Assembly: GCF_014230085.1 (NCBI RefSeq)
Contig: NZ_JACHVB010000052.1
Coordinates: 123,660 to 187,659, forward strand
Direction: 5' to 3'
Length of the DNA: 64,000 nucleotides
Source: Ruficoccus amylovorans
GTDB taxonomy: Bacteria > Verrucomicrobiota > Verrucomicrobiia > Opitutales > Cerasicoccaceae
Shown here: one piece after another, positions 26,699 to 33,958 of the stretch
Layout of the letters: every line of letters begins with the position of its first letter
Numbering within the stretch: the first letter of the stretch is position 1
Made by a program: the position numbers and the translations under genes
The notes under the pieces: generated by a model
What the model was told of the DNA's origin: nothing
Seen by the model: the letters and a program-made list of their open reading frames with translations, nothing else
The model's database searches: none

Positions 26699-28147
26699 TC
26701 AGTCGATGGTGAACCACAGAAACCGGAAGGCGACATTCTCGTCCTTGCGTTCAACACCGAGCAGGCCGCCGAGCAGCTCGAACTTCGCCCGGCCCGGGCC
26801 GACATCGTGCTCCAGCAGTGGGCCGACCGTGAAGCGTGTGCTCTCCTCGGTTTTTGTCTCGTGGATAAAGTCCCAGAACCAGCCCTGCTCGGTCACGCCG
26901 GTCGCAGCATCGCTCTCCAGCCGAAAAAGCGTAAACAGGGGCGCGTAGAGCTTTTTCACCGGCTCACTGTTGGGGAAAAAGACCGCGAATGGGCTGAAAA
27001 ACTGCGCCTGGGTCTTGCCGTGGCCGTCGTGGTACTCGGTGTAGAAGGGCCACAGGTGGACGAGTCGGGAGGGCGCGGCCTCGGGCTCGGTCAGGCTCCA
27101 GACGCTTTTATCCCAGTACAGGATGTAGAGGAACTGCCTGCGCTCAAAGGCGTACTTCCCGTCCTGCCCCTCCGAGTAAGAAACCAGCGGCCACATGTAC
27201 CAGGAGTCGCGGCGCTCGCTGGAGCGTTCGTCCATATAAAAGGGCAGCCAGCGCTCGGTGGTCTGGTCTTCGCCGTAGCCCTGCATCCACAGCGGCCAGA
27301 AGTAGCGCGTCTCGCGGTAGCCGGTGTCATATTCCTCACGCCAGCCGCCGAAGGGCCAGCCGATGGAAACATCCTCGACCGTGGCGGATCGCTCGATGGC
27401 ATAGAAGGGTAAAAAGCCCTCGCGCACGCGGGGCACAGGATCGCTCAGGCCATCCACCGAACGGTAAATGAAGGGCCAGAAATAGTACTGGTGATCGTAA
27501 AGCCCCTCGGCCGAGAAGTGCCCGCCCAGCGGCCAGAAGGCCCCACCCTCGGCGGCCGGTCCCTCCTGCCACTGTACGAAGGGCCAGGGTGCGGCGTAGC
27601 GCTCGGCCTCGGGGCGGTGGGAGTTGGCGTAGAAGGGGAAGAGCACGAAGGACACATCACCGAAAAGCAGGCTGTTGTTAATCGTGCCGTAGAGCGGAAA
27701 GACCGCGAAGGCGTCCTCGTCGGGGTTGACCTTGTCACGGTCGCGGAAGACCAGCGGAAAGACGGAAAAAGTCGTCTCCTCGACTTCGCCGCCCCGGCGC
27801 TCCTCCGTGCCGGAAATGAACCCGAAGAGCCGCCAGGTCGTCTGGCGCGGGGTGTCGTGCCAGAGAAAAACCGGCGGCAGGACGTAGGAGTCCACCGTCT
27901 CGGTCTCCGTGTCGGTGAACTTGACACTGAAGGGTCGGAACGCCTCCCAGAGCTTGGCCCCGCTCTGCTGGCTCTCGAAAATCGGTCCCAGCATCTGCAC
28001 GCGGCGGCTCTCCCCTTCTCCGACGGTTTCCCGCCACAGCGGAGAGAGGTCTTCGACCACCGTGTCGGCGGCGAGCGCCCCGGCAGCCCCGGCCAATGCA
28101 AGGACCGAGATCCCCCGGCGACACGCGTTGTGTATCTTTAAAAACAA
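26699..28147 (-). CDS. Exported protein with about a dozen aromatic-Pro-[Phe/Leu] repeats
   Basis: Not assignable to a family I know. A signal peptide (ISVLALAGAAGALAA) starts the protein. The rest is built from repeats of roughly 25-40 residues, each centred on a short strand ending in [FW]P[FL]: FAVFPLY, FVLFPFY, PWPFVQW, AFWPLGG, YFWPFIY, GFLPFYA, IGWPFGGW, YFWPLWM, RWLPFYM, YMWPLVSY, HLWPFYT, FFSPFAVFF. Each is followed by a polar, often charged turn, which suggests a repeated beta hairpin as in an outer-membrane barrel or a beta-propeller. The start is a TTG at 28145-28147 (MFLKIHNACRRG), with no better start nearby. It lies 194 bp upstream of mlaE in the same direction, so envelope localisation fits the context. 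Confidence 0.7.
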   Translation of the reverse strand: MFLKIHNACRRGISVLALAGAAGALAADTVVEDLSPLWRETVGEGESRRVQMLGPIFESQQSGAKLWEAFRPFSVKFTDTETETVDSYVLPPVFLWHDTPRQTTWRLFGFISGTEERRGGEVEETTFSVFPLVFRDRDKVNPDEDAFAVFPLYGTINNSLLFGDVSFVLFPFYANSHRPEAERYAAPWPFVQWQEGPAAEGGAFWPLGGHFSAEGLYDHQYYFWPFIYRSVDGLSDPVPRVREGFLPFYAIERSATVEDVSIGWPFGGWREEYDTGYRETRYFWPLWMQGYGEDQTTERWLPFYMDERSSERRDSWYMWPLVSYSEGQDGKYAFERRQFLYILYWDKSVWSLTEPEAAPSRLVHLWPFYTEYHDGHGKTQAQFFSPFAVFFPNSEPVKKLYAPLFTLFRLESDAATGVTEQGWFWDFIHETKTEESTRFTVGPLLEHDVGPGRAKFELLGGLLGVERKDENVAFRFLWFTID

Positions 28148-28230
28148 GCCCCTACCGTCTCTGAAACATCAGCCCCGAAGGCGAGGTTATTCTTGGGCGG
28201 CCAACCGGACCGGAAGAGTTGCCCGCGAAG

Positions 28231-28294
28231 GCAGGACAGAGTCCTGCACCTGTGATACTTCGCATCACTGATGGCTTTGCTAAGGCAAAGCCAT
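28231..28294 (+). repeat. Three-hairpin module (copy 1)
   Basis: Three consecutive hairpins: GCAGGACAGAGTCCTGC (28231-28247), TGATACTTCGCATCA (28253-28267) and ATGGCTTTGC-TAAG-GCAAAGCCAT (28271-28294). The first two with their spacers match 47639-47676 almost exactly; the third has a different sequence there but the same stem length. Confidence 0.8.
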
Positions 28295-28367
28295 GAATGC
28301 GGTGTGGGGTCACGCAGCCTCCGCGAAATCCGTGTCATCCGTGGTTCCTTCTTCTGCCTCCCCCTGT

Positions 28368-28400
28368 GCCTTCTCTGCGTCTTTGCGTCTCCGCGGTTGA
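28368..28400 (-). repeat. Single arm of the AACCGC...AAAGACGC repeat
   Basis: On the minus strand it reads AACCGCGGAGACGCAAAGAC, the same kind of arm as at 9464 and 38662, but no partner arm is close by. It appears to be a broken copy. Confidence 0.55.
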
Positions 28401-28460
28401 AAAATTAAAACTGGCCTGACACCCCAAAAGGGAGAAAACATGGCACTGGCTTTTATCCCC

Positions 28461-28494
28461 CTTCGCGTGTCTTCGCGGGTCTTCGCGGGTAAAT
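28461..28494 (+). repeat. CTTCGCG-type short repeat
   Basis: Three near-tandem units (CTTCGCGTGT, CTTCGCGGGT, CTTCGCGGGT). Related to 23529-23552 and 38840-38873. Together with the two preceding repeats it fills the 442 bp gap before rsmD, where no gene is seen. Confidence 0.55.
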
Positions 28495-28589
28495 CCATCT
28501 TTGAGCGTGGCATTTTTTCGCCGGGAGCGCTCGAGTTATCGAAGAGCGGGATTGAATCCGGCGCAGCGAGCGTATTTTCTACTCGGGAC

Positions 28590-29153
28590 ATGCGTATCAC
28601 TGGCGGACAGGCACGGGGCATCCCCCTCAAAACTCCCAAACAGGGCGAAATCCGCCCCGCCACGGATTACTTGCGCCAGGCGGTATTTTCGTCGCTCGCG
28701 GCGACAGTCCCCGGCACACGCGTGCTCGACCTGTTTGCGGGCAGCGGAGCCTACGGGCTGGAAGCCCTCAGCCGGGGAGCCGCCAGCGCTGTCTTTGTGG
28801 AAAAGGACCGGGGCTGCCTGGCCTGCCTGAAAACCAACCTCGCCGCCACCGCCAAATCCCTGCGCATCAGCGAGGACGTGGCCCAAATCGACGGGCGGGA
28901 TGTCCTGCGCTGGCCCCCGACGGCTGGCTTCGACCTGATTTTCGCCGACCCGCCCTACGCCCTCTGGAACGACCAGACTGCCGTCATGGCCACGTTGCTG
29001 GGGCAGTTGGCCGGACTTTGCCCCGCTGCCTGCTTTGTGCTGGAAGCCCCCGGCAACGAAGAGCCTCGCCCCGGCCCCGGCTTCTGCCTGCGCAAGCGCA
29101 TCGGCAAAGGTGCCACCCAGCCTGCCGCCTGGATTTTCGGGCACGGGGAGTAA
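28590..29153 (+). CDS. rsmD: 16S rRNA (guanine-966-N2)-methyltransferase
   Basis: RsmD methylates G966 of 16S rRNA in the assembled 30S subunit using SAM. The protein opens MRITGGQARGIPLKTPKQGEIRPATDYLRQAVFSSL, the standard RsmD start, so the ATG at 28590 is chosen over the earlier in-frame ATG at 28440. SAM-binding motif I is VLDLFAGSGAYGLEAL and the catalytic motif IV is FADPPYALW (DPPY). The 187 residues are full length. It is convergent with the second RsmE-type gene, with repeats between. Confidence 0.94.
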   Translation: MRITGGQARGIPLKTPKQGEIRPATDYLRQAVFSSLAATVPGTRVLDLFAGSGAYGLEALSRGAASAVFVEKDRGCLACLKTNLAATAKSLRISEDVAQIDGRDVLRWPPTAGFDLIFADPPYALWNDQTAVMATLLGQLAGLCPAACFVLEAPGNEEPRPGPGFCLRKRIGKGATQPAAWIFGHGE

Positions 29154-29193
29154 TCGCGCCCCCTTCTCCCCGGCTTTCACCGATAAAAAAAGA

Positions 29194-29506
29194 TTTAACA
29201 GGAAGGCCGAGAAGAGCGGGAATACCGGCTCGAAGTTGCTTTGAGGGTTATGCGAGAGGGTGTTTTTTTGAAAAAATACCCTCTCGCCCTCTGCCCAGAA
29301 AACGCTTGAGACGGAACTTCTGTTCCTTTGCAAGAACGGCAACCTTCAACCCCGGATAGAAGCGGTATAACTAGAGATGTTCGCTTTAATCTGTCGCCAG
29401 CGTGTGCCATCAAATTATATCTCATCAATTTGGTGCCCCGGCTGCTCCGGCTCTGCGATGGGACACACCTCCCGGCCACGACCTTCCCGGCCTTCCTGTT
29501 AAAAAG
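29194..29506. repeat. Large inverted repeat with TTAACAGGAAGGCCG arms and inner palindrome
   Basis: Arms at 29194-29216 and 29480-29506 are inverted copies of the arm seen at 12778. Between them lies the palindrome at 29252-29287 (GCGAGAGGGTGT...ATACCCTCTCGC), and 29250-29351 is the homologue of 238-337. It fills the convergent gap between rsmD and the second rsmE-like gene. No gene is present inside. Confidence 0.75.
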
Positions 29507-29521
29507 AGATCAGAGCCGCCC

Positions 29522-30292
29522 TCAGTCCTCGACCAGATATGGCTGGTCGAGCGCCCCCAGTGCGGCCAGCGCGAGCGTGGCCCCGGCGATGACCGCCGCC
29601 TCCGTGCGCAGCACGCGTTCGCCGAGGTGGACCAGTTCAAAGTCCGCCGCCCGCAGTAGTGAGCGCTCGGCTTCCGACCATCCGCGCTCGGCCCCGATCG
29701 CCAAGGCCAGCGTTAGCCGTCCCTGACCTGGTGCCCGCAGTTCCGCCGGGCTGATTGCGGCCAGCGGCGAGCTCGCCTCGTAAATATCCAACGCGTAGCG
29801 CATCCGCCCCGAAGCCTCCAGTTGACCGACGCACTGCTCCAGACTGTCGGCATGCGTCACCTCGGGGATAACGGTGCTGAATGCCTGCGCGGCTCCTTCC
29901 TGGAGTCGCTGCTGCCACTCGTCACTGTGCCACAGGCGGCTCTCGGCGTAGGAGCGCTCGCCCTTTTCCGCCTGAAAAAAGTGAATCGCCCGTACCCCGA
30001 GCGAAGCGGCATCATGCAGGACGCGCCGTGCCGTCTGTGGCCGGGGCAAGCCGACCACTAGCTCCAGGGGCTGGGCAACGGGGGCCGATGGCTCCCACTC
30101 GACATTCAGCCAGAGCCCCTTCGCGCCCTCATCGGCCAGGATGGTGGCCCGTCCGCGCGGGCCATTGGGCAGGCCGACGTAGAAGCGATCCCCCGCTCCC
30201 ATCCGCAGGACATCGCGCACATGGCGCGTCCGCGGGTCGCCGCCGGGCAGGCGGGCGGATTCCTCACACGAGTGCAGCAGGATCAGGTTCAA
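29522..30292 (-). CDS. Second RsmE-family rRNA methyltransferase (divergent paralogue)
   Basis: About 256 residues with RsmE architecture: an N-terminal PUA-like part (NLILLHSCEESARLPGGDPRTRHVRDVLRMGAGDRFYVGLPNGPRG) and a C-terminal SPOUT knot (LALAIGAERGWSEAERSLLRAADFELVHLGERVLRTEAAVIAGATLAL). The SAM loop reads IGAERGW instead of the usual IGPEGGF, and it differs strongly from the RsmE encoded at 22781. The start is best placed at a TTG (30290-30292) that overlaps the stop of the upstream gene (TTGA), giving MNLILLHS, the start typical of this subfamily. Substrate could be U1498 or another site; the first copy is the better candidate for U1498. Confidence 0.78.
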   Translation of the reverse strand: MNLILLHSCEESARLPGGDPRTRHVRDVLRMGAGDRFYVGLPNGPRGRATILADEGAKGLWLNVEWEPSAPVAQPLELVVGLPRPQTARRVLHDAASLGVRAIHFFQAEKGERSYAESRLWHSDEWQQRLQEGAAQAFSTVIPEVTHADSLEQCVGQLEASGRMRYALDIYEASSPLAAISPAELRAPGQGRLTLALAIGAERGWSEAERSLLRAADFELVHLGERVLRTEAAVIAGATLALAALGALDQPYLVED

Positions 30293-30987
30293 AAGTTTTT
30301 CTCCCACTTGCGCAGGCCGGGCACCTCCAGCACGATACGCGAGAGATTGACGTCTCCATCGGCCAGGGCCTTGCCGTCGCGGGTAAAGAAGCGGAAGGGA
30401 ATCTGCATGGTGATCCCCGGTTCGACCCGCTGCGTCCACTCGCAGGTGTAGCCGTCCTCAAGCCGGATGGTGATCGACGGCCAGGCCTGCGTGTTGTGAT
30501 TGGTGATAAAAAAGATGCGTCCGCTGCGGGCGATGGTCGCGTCAATCACCGGTTCGGCGGTTGCTCCCAGTTCCTCGACCACGGCCAGCTTTTTAATCAT
30601 AGCCTCACGGGAAACGAGCACTTTCGGGGGTTGCTGGCTCTCATCCACAACCGGCTCCGGCATAAAATAATAAACGAGTCCGGCGACCACCACCACTAGC
30701 AATCCCAACTGGAGTCCGCGCCCGAGCCAGGATTTGGGCAGGCGAAAATCCGCCCGCTCCTGTGGCGTCATGACCGGAGAAGGTTCGAGCGGTATCCAGG
30801 GCGGGTTTTTCACCTCGGCCTGGGAGGCGTGCAACACCAGGATCTCTTTGTCGGCGTTGGCCGCCGTGTAGTCAGCCGCCTTGCTCAGGGTGACAGGGGC
30901 CTCGCTGTTCTGCCCGTCCACGCTCAGCCACCAGGAGTCCTCGATGGTCTCCTCCAGCATCCACAGGCGTAATTCCCTCTCTGTCAT
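30289..30987 (-). CDS. Single-pass membrane protein with GYF-like N-terminal region
   Basis: A 232-residue protein with unknown function. Residues 1-65 (LEETIEDSWWLSVDGQNSEAPVTLSKAADYTAANADKEILVLHASQAEVKNPPWIPL) resemble the GYF-like domain often found at the cytoplasmic N-terminus of bacterial membrane proteins; this is a weak, from-memory comparison. A single membrane helix follows at about 93-110 (LGLLVVVVAGLVYYFMP). The C-terminal 120 residues (SGRIFFITNHNTQAWPSITIRLEDGYTCEWTQRVEPGITMQIPF) look like a beta-sandwich facing the periplasm. It overlaps the second rsmE-like gene by 4 bp and is probably co-transcribed with it. Confidence 0.65.
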   Translation of the reverse strand: MTERELRLWMLEETIEDSWWLSVDGQNSEAPVTLSKAADYTAANADKEILVLHASQAEVKNPPWIPLEPSPVMTPQERADFRLPKSWLGRGLQLGLLVVVVAGLVYYFMPEPVVDESQQPPKVLVSREAMIKKLAVVEELGATAEPVIDATIARSGRIFFITNHNTQAWPSITIRLEDGYTCEWTQRVEPGITMQIPFRFFTRDGKALADGDVNLSRIVLEVPGLRKWEKNF

Positions 30988-31180
30988 GAAAAATCAACGG
31001 TTCGCCCCGCCCGGCTTGTGCGCGGGATCAAACGTTCCCCTCAGTCAACACGAGTGAACCCCGCTCTTTCAATCCCAAAAAAGGCCGTTAAGTCCGCGCC
31101 TTGCAGCGACATCTACGCCGACTTCGTCGGGCCTTCGCCAGCGCAGGATCCCGACTTGCCGTCGGCGATTTTCCCCGGCG
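30988..31180. other. Intergenic, no gene
   Basis: This 193 bp stretch separates the GYF-like gene from the left end of the integrated element. It is moderately structured (GTCGG...CCGAC pairs around 31125-31165), and nothing else is recognisable. Confidence 0.5.
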
Positions 31181-31214
31181 AAATTGGTGCGGGCGGACGG
31201 AATCGAACCGACAT
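31181..31214. repeat. Left attachment repeat: 3' end of tRNA-Gly
   Basis: These 34 bp are identical to 33751-33784. They comprise the last 30 bases of the tRNA-Gly gene (T arm, acceptor strand and CCA) plus 4 flanking bases. The rest of a tRNA is absent here, so this is an attachment-site copy, not a gene. Confidence 0.92.
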
Positions 31215-31318
31215 TTTTATTCCGGGCTGCCATCAAAAACACTTAAAACCATAATGCCCTATTCCACATAATCTTACATAAATCAATAAACCAAACAAAC
31301 CAATATAACTTGATAAGC

Positions 31319-31338
31319 GTGTTAGGACTTTGTTAGGA
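31319..31338 (+). repeat. Left 20 bp subterminal direct repeat
   Basis: GTGTTAGGACTTTGTTAGGA, identical to 33672-33691 and in the same orientation. It lies 105 bp inside the left att repeat and directly before the integrase fragment. Internally it repeats GTTAGGA twice, which suits an arm-type binding site for a tyrosine recombinase or excisionase. Confidence 0.75.
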
Positions 31339-31346
31339 GTCTGTAC

Positions 31347-31829
31347 ATGAGTTCGATTCACAAGACCGCGAAAAGCCGCTATTGGCAGATGGCCTTCAGG
31401 GATGCCAACGGGCGGCAGGTCGCCAAGTCCACGAAGATCGAACACACCCCGGACGGCGAAACCGAAAGCGAGCGCAAACAGAAAGCGGCTACCAATAAAC
31501 GCCTGGCTAAAAGCATGGCTGACCGTGCAGAGGAAGCCTGCCGGGGCAACCTGGTAGCACGTCATTGGCGAGAGATTGCCGAAGATGTAGTTAACAGCAG
31601 CGAGGAACTGGAATATACGCTGACGGAAAACTATCTCCGCTCTTGGCTGGCCAGCGTAGAGACCCGCAAAGCATCGGGTACTTACAAGCGTTACGAAAGC
31701 CTTAATGCCCCGGATTCTGGTATGCCAAAGCTGGAGCCGCCCCCGCTTGCGTCATACCGGAGAGCAAGCCCCTGCCTTGACGCCGGAAATCTGGCAGACA
31801 TGGGCGGGTGTTATCAAGGGCCTGTATAA
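31347..31829 (+). pseudogene. Tyrosine recombinase (integrase), N-terminal fragment
   Basis: Residues 1-118 (MSSIHKTAKSRYWQMAFRD ... LTENYLRSWLASVETRKASGTYKRYES) match the start of phage-type integrases: the SIHK...YWQ beta strands of the arm-binding domain, then the core-binding SAM-like helix. After about position 31700 the frame changes character (LNAPDSGMPKLEPPP...), and none of the catalytic domain with its R..HxxR..Y residues follows. In the next frame the DUF3987 remnant begins at the same place. An internal deletion has joined two genes. The fragment should not have recombinase activity. Confidence 0.8.
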
Positions 31830-32376
31830 ATTATCCAATACCGGGAGATGGGAACCCGCCGTCAAGCTGTCACTGGATGCTCGCCAGCAATTTGATGATT
31901 CACACAACACCTATTGCGATTCTTTCGACATCCGACCCGAAGGGGATTCCTTTGAGGCCCGTAAGGTTGAGCAGGCAATGCGTATCGCTCTTGTCCTGCA
32001 CGCTATAGATTGCCCCGACAACCCGGCCCAGCACCCCTTGAGCGGGCGCACCGCACAGACCGCCCTTGCCTTGGCGACCTACTACGGGCAGGCCGCAAGG
32101 CAGCATCAGGAAAGCGCACGTCAGAGGCAGGACGAAGACAGCATACAGCGCATTATGGCGACCGCCTCCAGCTATGGTACAGAAACGCCGGAGGGAGTGA
32201 CGGTTGCAATTCGTGAAATCAAGCGCCGGAATAGTCTCACTCAGGAGCAATTAAACGCCCTGGCCCTGCGCTATCCTGATTCGATCATGATCACCACGCG
32301 GCAGCCCGGTCCAGAAGGCGGCAGGGCTTCACCTGTTTTGCTCATAAAGGGAAACTGTATTAATTCCCCGCAATGA
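31705..32376 (+). pseudogene. C-terminal remnant of a DUF3987 (primase/helicase-like) protein
   Basis: The frame from about 31705 reads ALTPEIWQTWAGVIKGLYKL ... EARKVEQAMRIALVLHAI ... SGRTAQTALALATYYGQAARQH, the usual C-terminal helical part of the DUF3987 proteins found on plasmids and satellite elements. The ATPase core is missing; the sequence starts abruptly where the integrase fragment stops. The last 60 residues (IREIKRRNSLTQEQLNALALRYPD) look like a small HTH-like C-terminal region. It may still be translated from the ATG at 31705, but lacks the catalytic part. The family call is from memory of the C-terminal pattern. Confidence 0.6.
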
Positions 32377-32478
32377 ACAGAGGTTTCGCAGGTTATGCAG
32401 GCTACGCAGGCAGGTATGTATTTAAAAACACAGTTTCAGCCCTTGACAAATGTACGCAAATTTAACACATTTAATGGG

Positions 32479-32748
32479 ATGGATTTTGAATGGGATGCCA
32501 CAAAGGCGGCGGACAACCTGAGCAAACATCAAGTGAGTTTTCAGGATGCCATGCTTGCCTTTGCGGACCCGGACAGGCTCATTACCGAAGACACCGCCCA
32601 CAGCACAGATACCGAAACCCGGTATTTCTGCTACGGGATGGTTTCCGAGCGTGTGCTGACTGTCCGATTCACAATCCGCGACAGCAAAATCCGCCTCATT
32701 GGCGCGGGATACTGGAGACAAGGAAGGAAACGCTATGAAAACAGGTAA
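32479..32748 (+). CDS. brnT: BrnT-family ribonuclease toxin
   Basis: BrnT is a RelE-fold ribonuclease that blocks translation. The 89 residues follow the family closely: MDFEWDATKAADNLSKHQVSFQDAMLAFADPDRLITED is the EWDxxKxxxNxxKHxVSFxxA signature, followed by TETRYFCYGMVSERVLTVRFTIRDSKIRLIGA and an R-rich tail (GRKRYENR). The usual ISAR motif is replaced by IGAG, so one conserved Arg is missing and activity may be reduced. The ATG at 32479 fits the family start; the frame is open from 32395. Its stop overlaps the next gene by 14 bp, the usual toxin-first order of brnTA. Confidence 0.85.
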   Translation: MDFEWDATKAADNLSKHQVSFQDAMLAFADPDRLITEDTAHSTDTETRYFCYGMVSERVLTVRFTIRDSKIRLIGAGYWRQGRKRYENR

Positions 32749-33124
32749 GGCTAAATTCAAAGAAGGCTATCAGGTTGGCATGACCGACATCAACGGCGAA
32801 GCCCTGCCGACAGCGAGCGGGGAGCGTATCCTGAGTAAAAAGGAACAGGAAGCTCTTGGCATTCCTTCCCCGGAGGCCGTGCTAAAGCAGCTCAAGAGTC
32901 AGCCCAAGCGTGGTACCCCAAGCCGCCTTGACGCCCCCAAAGTGATTCCGACCCGCAAGGCCCTTGGAATGAGTCAGAAGGACTTTGCCCGTCTGATAGG
33001 CGTTACCGCCTCATCTGTCCGCAATTGGGAGCAGGGACGGGGCAAGCCGCCCGCAACGGCCCGCAAGCTGTTCCGTATTATCGACAAGCGCCCGGACATC
33101 ATCAAAGACCTGGCCGAAGTCTAA
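32735..33124 (+). CDS. Xre-family (HTH) antitoxin partner of BrnT
   Basis: A 129-residue protein with a C-terminal helix-turn-helix: TRKALGMSQKDFARLIGVTASSVRNWEQGRGKPPATARKLFRII (about residues 73-115). The N-terminal half (KFKEGYQVGMTDINGEALPTASGERILSKKEQEALG) probably binds the toxin. Canonical BrnA antitoxins are ribbon-helix-helix proteins, so this is a BrnT paired with an Xre-type regulator, as in NadS/HigA. It likely represses its own operon. AAGGAAGG at 32720-32727 is a good ribosome-binding site for the ATG at 32735, inside the toxin gene. Confidence 0.82.
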   Translation: MKTGKAKFKEGYQVGMTDINGEALPTASGERILSKKEQEALGIPSPEAVLKQLKSQPKRGTPSRLDAPKVIPTRKALGMSQKDFARLIGVTASSVRNWEQGRGKPPATARKLFRIIDKRPDIIKDLAEV

Positions 33125-33125
33125 C

Positions 33126-33160
33126 CCCGAAGCCCTGCCATGCGCGGGGCTTTTTTTGTG
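33126..33160 (+). terminator. Terminator of the BrnT/Xre operon
   Basis: CCCCGAAGCCCTG ... GCGCGGGGC pairs imperfectly around an ATG loop, followed by TTTTTTTG. It begins directly after the antitoxin stop. Confidence 0.7.
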
Positions 33161-33671
33161 TCCCCAGTTTTTCGGGTAAATCGGGTTTTTCTGGTGGGGT
33201 GGGCAAATCTCTAGAGGGAACGGCCCTGACACCGACCGTGAAGGTCATTTAAAAATTCGCCCAATTTTTCAGAGGGGGGGGATAAGGGGGGTACCCCTAA
33301 AAACTCCGTGTGTTTTTTTTCGCACTTACAACACGGTGTCAGAGCTATAGGCTCCAGAGATTATCATACCCCCTTCCATAGGTACATCCTATCCCATGCC
33401 GTGGGAGCCGTGGAGACATTGCCGGGTGGCTGTAGGCAAGGCCCGGGGGGAACCATGCCACATCAAACGCGCTCACAGGCCAGCCAGAGGCGTACAAAGA
33501 CAGGACTGCAAGGGGCATCAGTCTCTCTTACCTGCAATGTCAGGGGAAAAGTTTATGCAGGGTGTTCCGGGCAGGATAGCCGAGGCTGCGAAAACATAGA
33601 GGATTGCCCCCAGTATTACTACCCCTTTCGCTTTCGCTAAACCACTAAAACCATACTGATTTAGCAGGGGT
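33161..33671. other. Right part of the integrated element, no convincing gene
   Basis: About 510 bp without a supported gene. It includes a G-rich and C-rich tract near 33273-33298 (GAGGGGGGGGATAAGGGGGG) and an open frame at 33308-33640 (110 codons) with no family resemblance. It is best read as decayed element DNA, possibly containing a former origin or regulatory region. Confidence 0.5.
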
Positions 33672-33691
33672 GTGTTAGGACTTTGTTAGGA
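33672..33691 (+). repeat. Right 20 bp subterminal direct repeat
   Basis: Identical to 31319-31338, same orientation, 60 bp inside the right att repeat. See the mobile element entry. Confidence 0.75.
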
Positions 33692-33754
33692 TTCCGGGCC
33701 ATCCTCACCCAGCCCAAAACACATAAACGCCCAAACAAAAGCTACTTACAAAAT

Positions 33755-33828
33755 TGGTGCGGGCGGACGGAATCGAACCGACATCATCAGTGTGGAAGAC
33801 TGAGGTTTTACCACTAAACTACGCCCGC
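33755..33828 (-). tRNA. tRNA-Gly (anticodon UCC)
   Basis: The acceptor stem GCGGGCG pairs with CGCCCGC, the discriminator is A, and CCA is encoded. The anticodon stem TCAGT/ACTGA encloses the loop CTTCCAC, giving anticodon TCC. The D arm (GTTTAGTGGTAAAAC) and T arm (GTCGG-TTCGATT-CCGTC, one mismatch) are present. The 3' half is duplicated at 31181-31214 through integration of the element, which leaves this tRNA intact. Confidence 0.95.
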
Positions 33829-33958
33829 ATTAATGACGTAGGGCAGGAGACTTGACCCGGAAGGGCTTAACGGTCAAGCTAATACCATCATTAGGCCCGG
33901 ATATTTCCGGGTTGCACGTCGCGAAAGCTCAACTCCCTCTTTATCCCAGGCAACGCCC

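Larger units (their letters stand above)
31181..33784. mobile_element. Degraded integrative element in the 3' end of tRNA-Gly(UCC)
   Basis: Bounded by 34 bp direct repeats of the tRNA-Gly 3' end, with 20 bp direct repeats GTGTTAGGACTTTGTTAGGA just inside each end (31319-31338 and 33672-33691), probably recombinase arm sites. It carries the N-terminus of a tyrosine recombinase, the C-terminus of a DUF3987-type protein, a BrnT/Xre pair and about 600 bp without a gene. Base composition is visibly lower in GC than the flanks, as expected for acquired DNA. At 2.6 kb with a broken integrase it is unlikely to move by itself. Confidence 0.88.

Noticed and set aside
31181..31260. A second tRNA-Gly gene
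   Set aside because: Only the last 30 bases of the tRNA are present; the anticodon and D arms are missing. It is an attachment-site copy.
33308..33640. 110-codon frame in the right part of the integrated element
   Set aside because: No family resemblance, no good ribosome-binding site, odd composition (Cys, Gly, Arg), and it lies in decayed element DNA.
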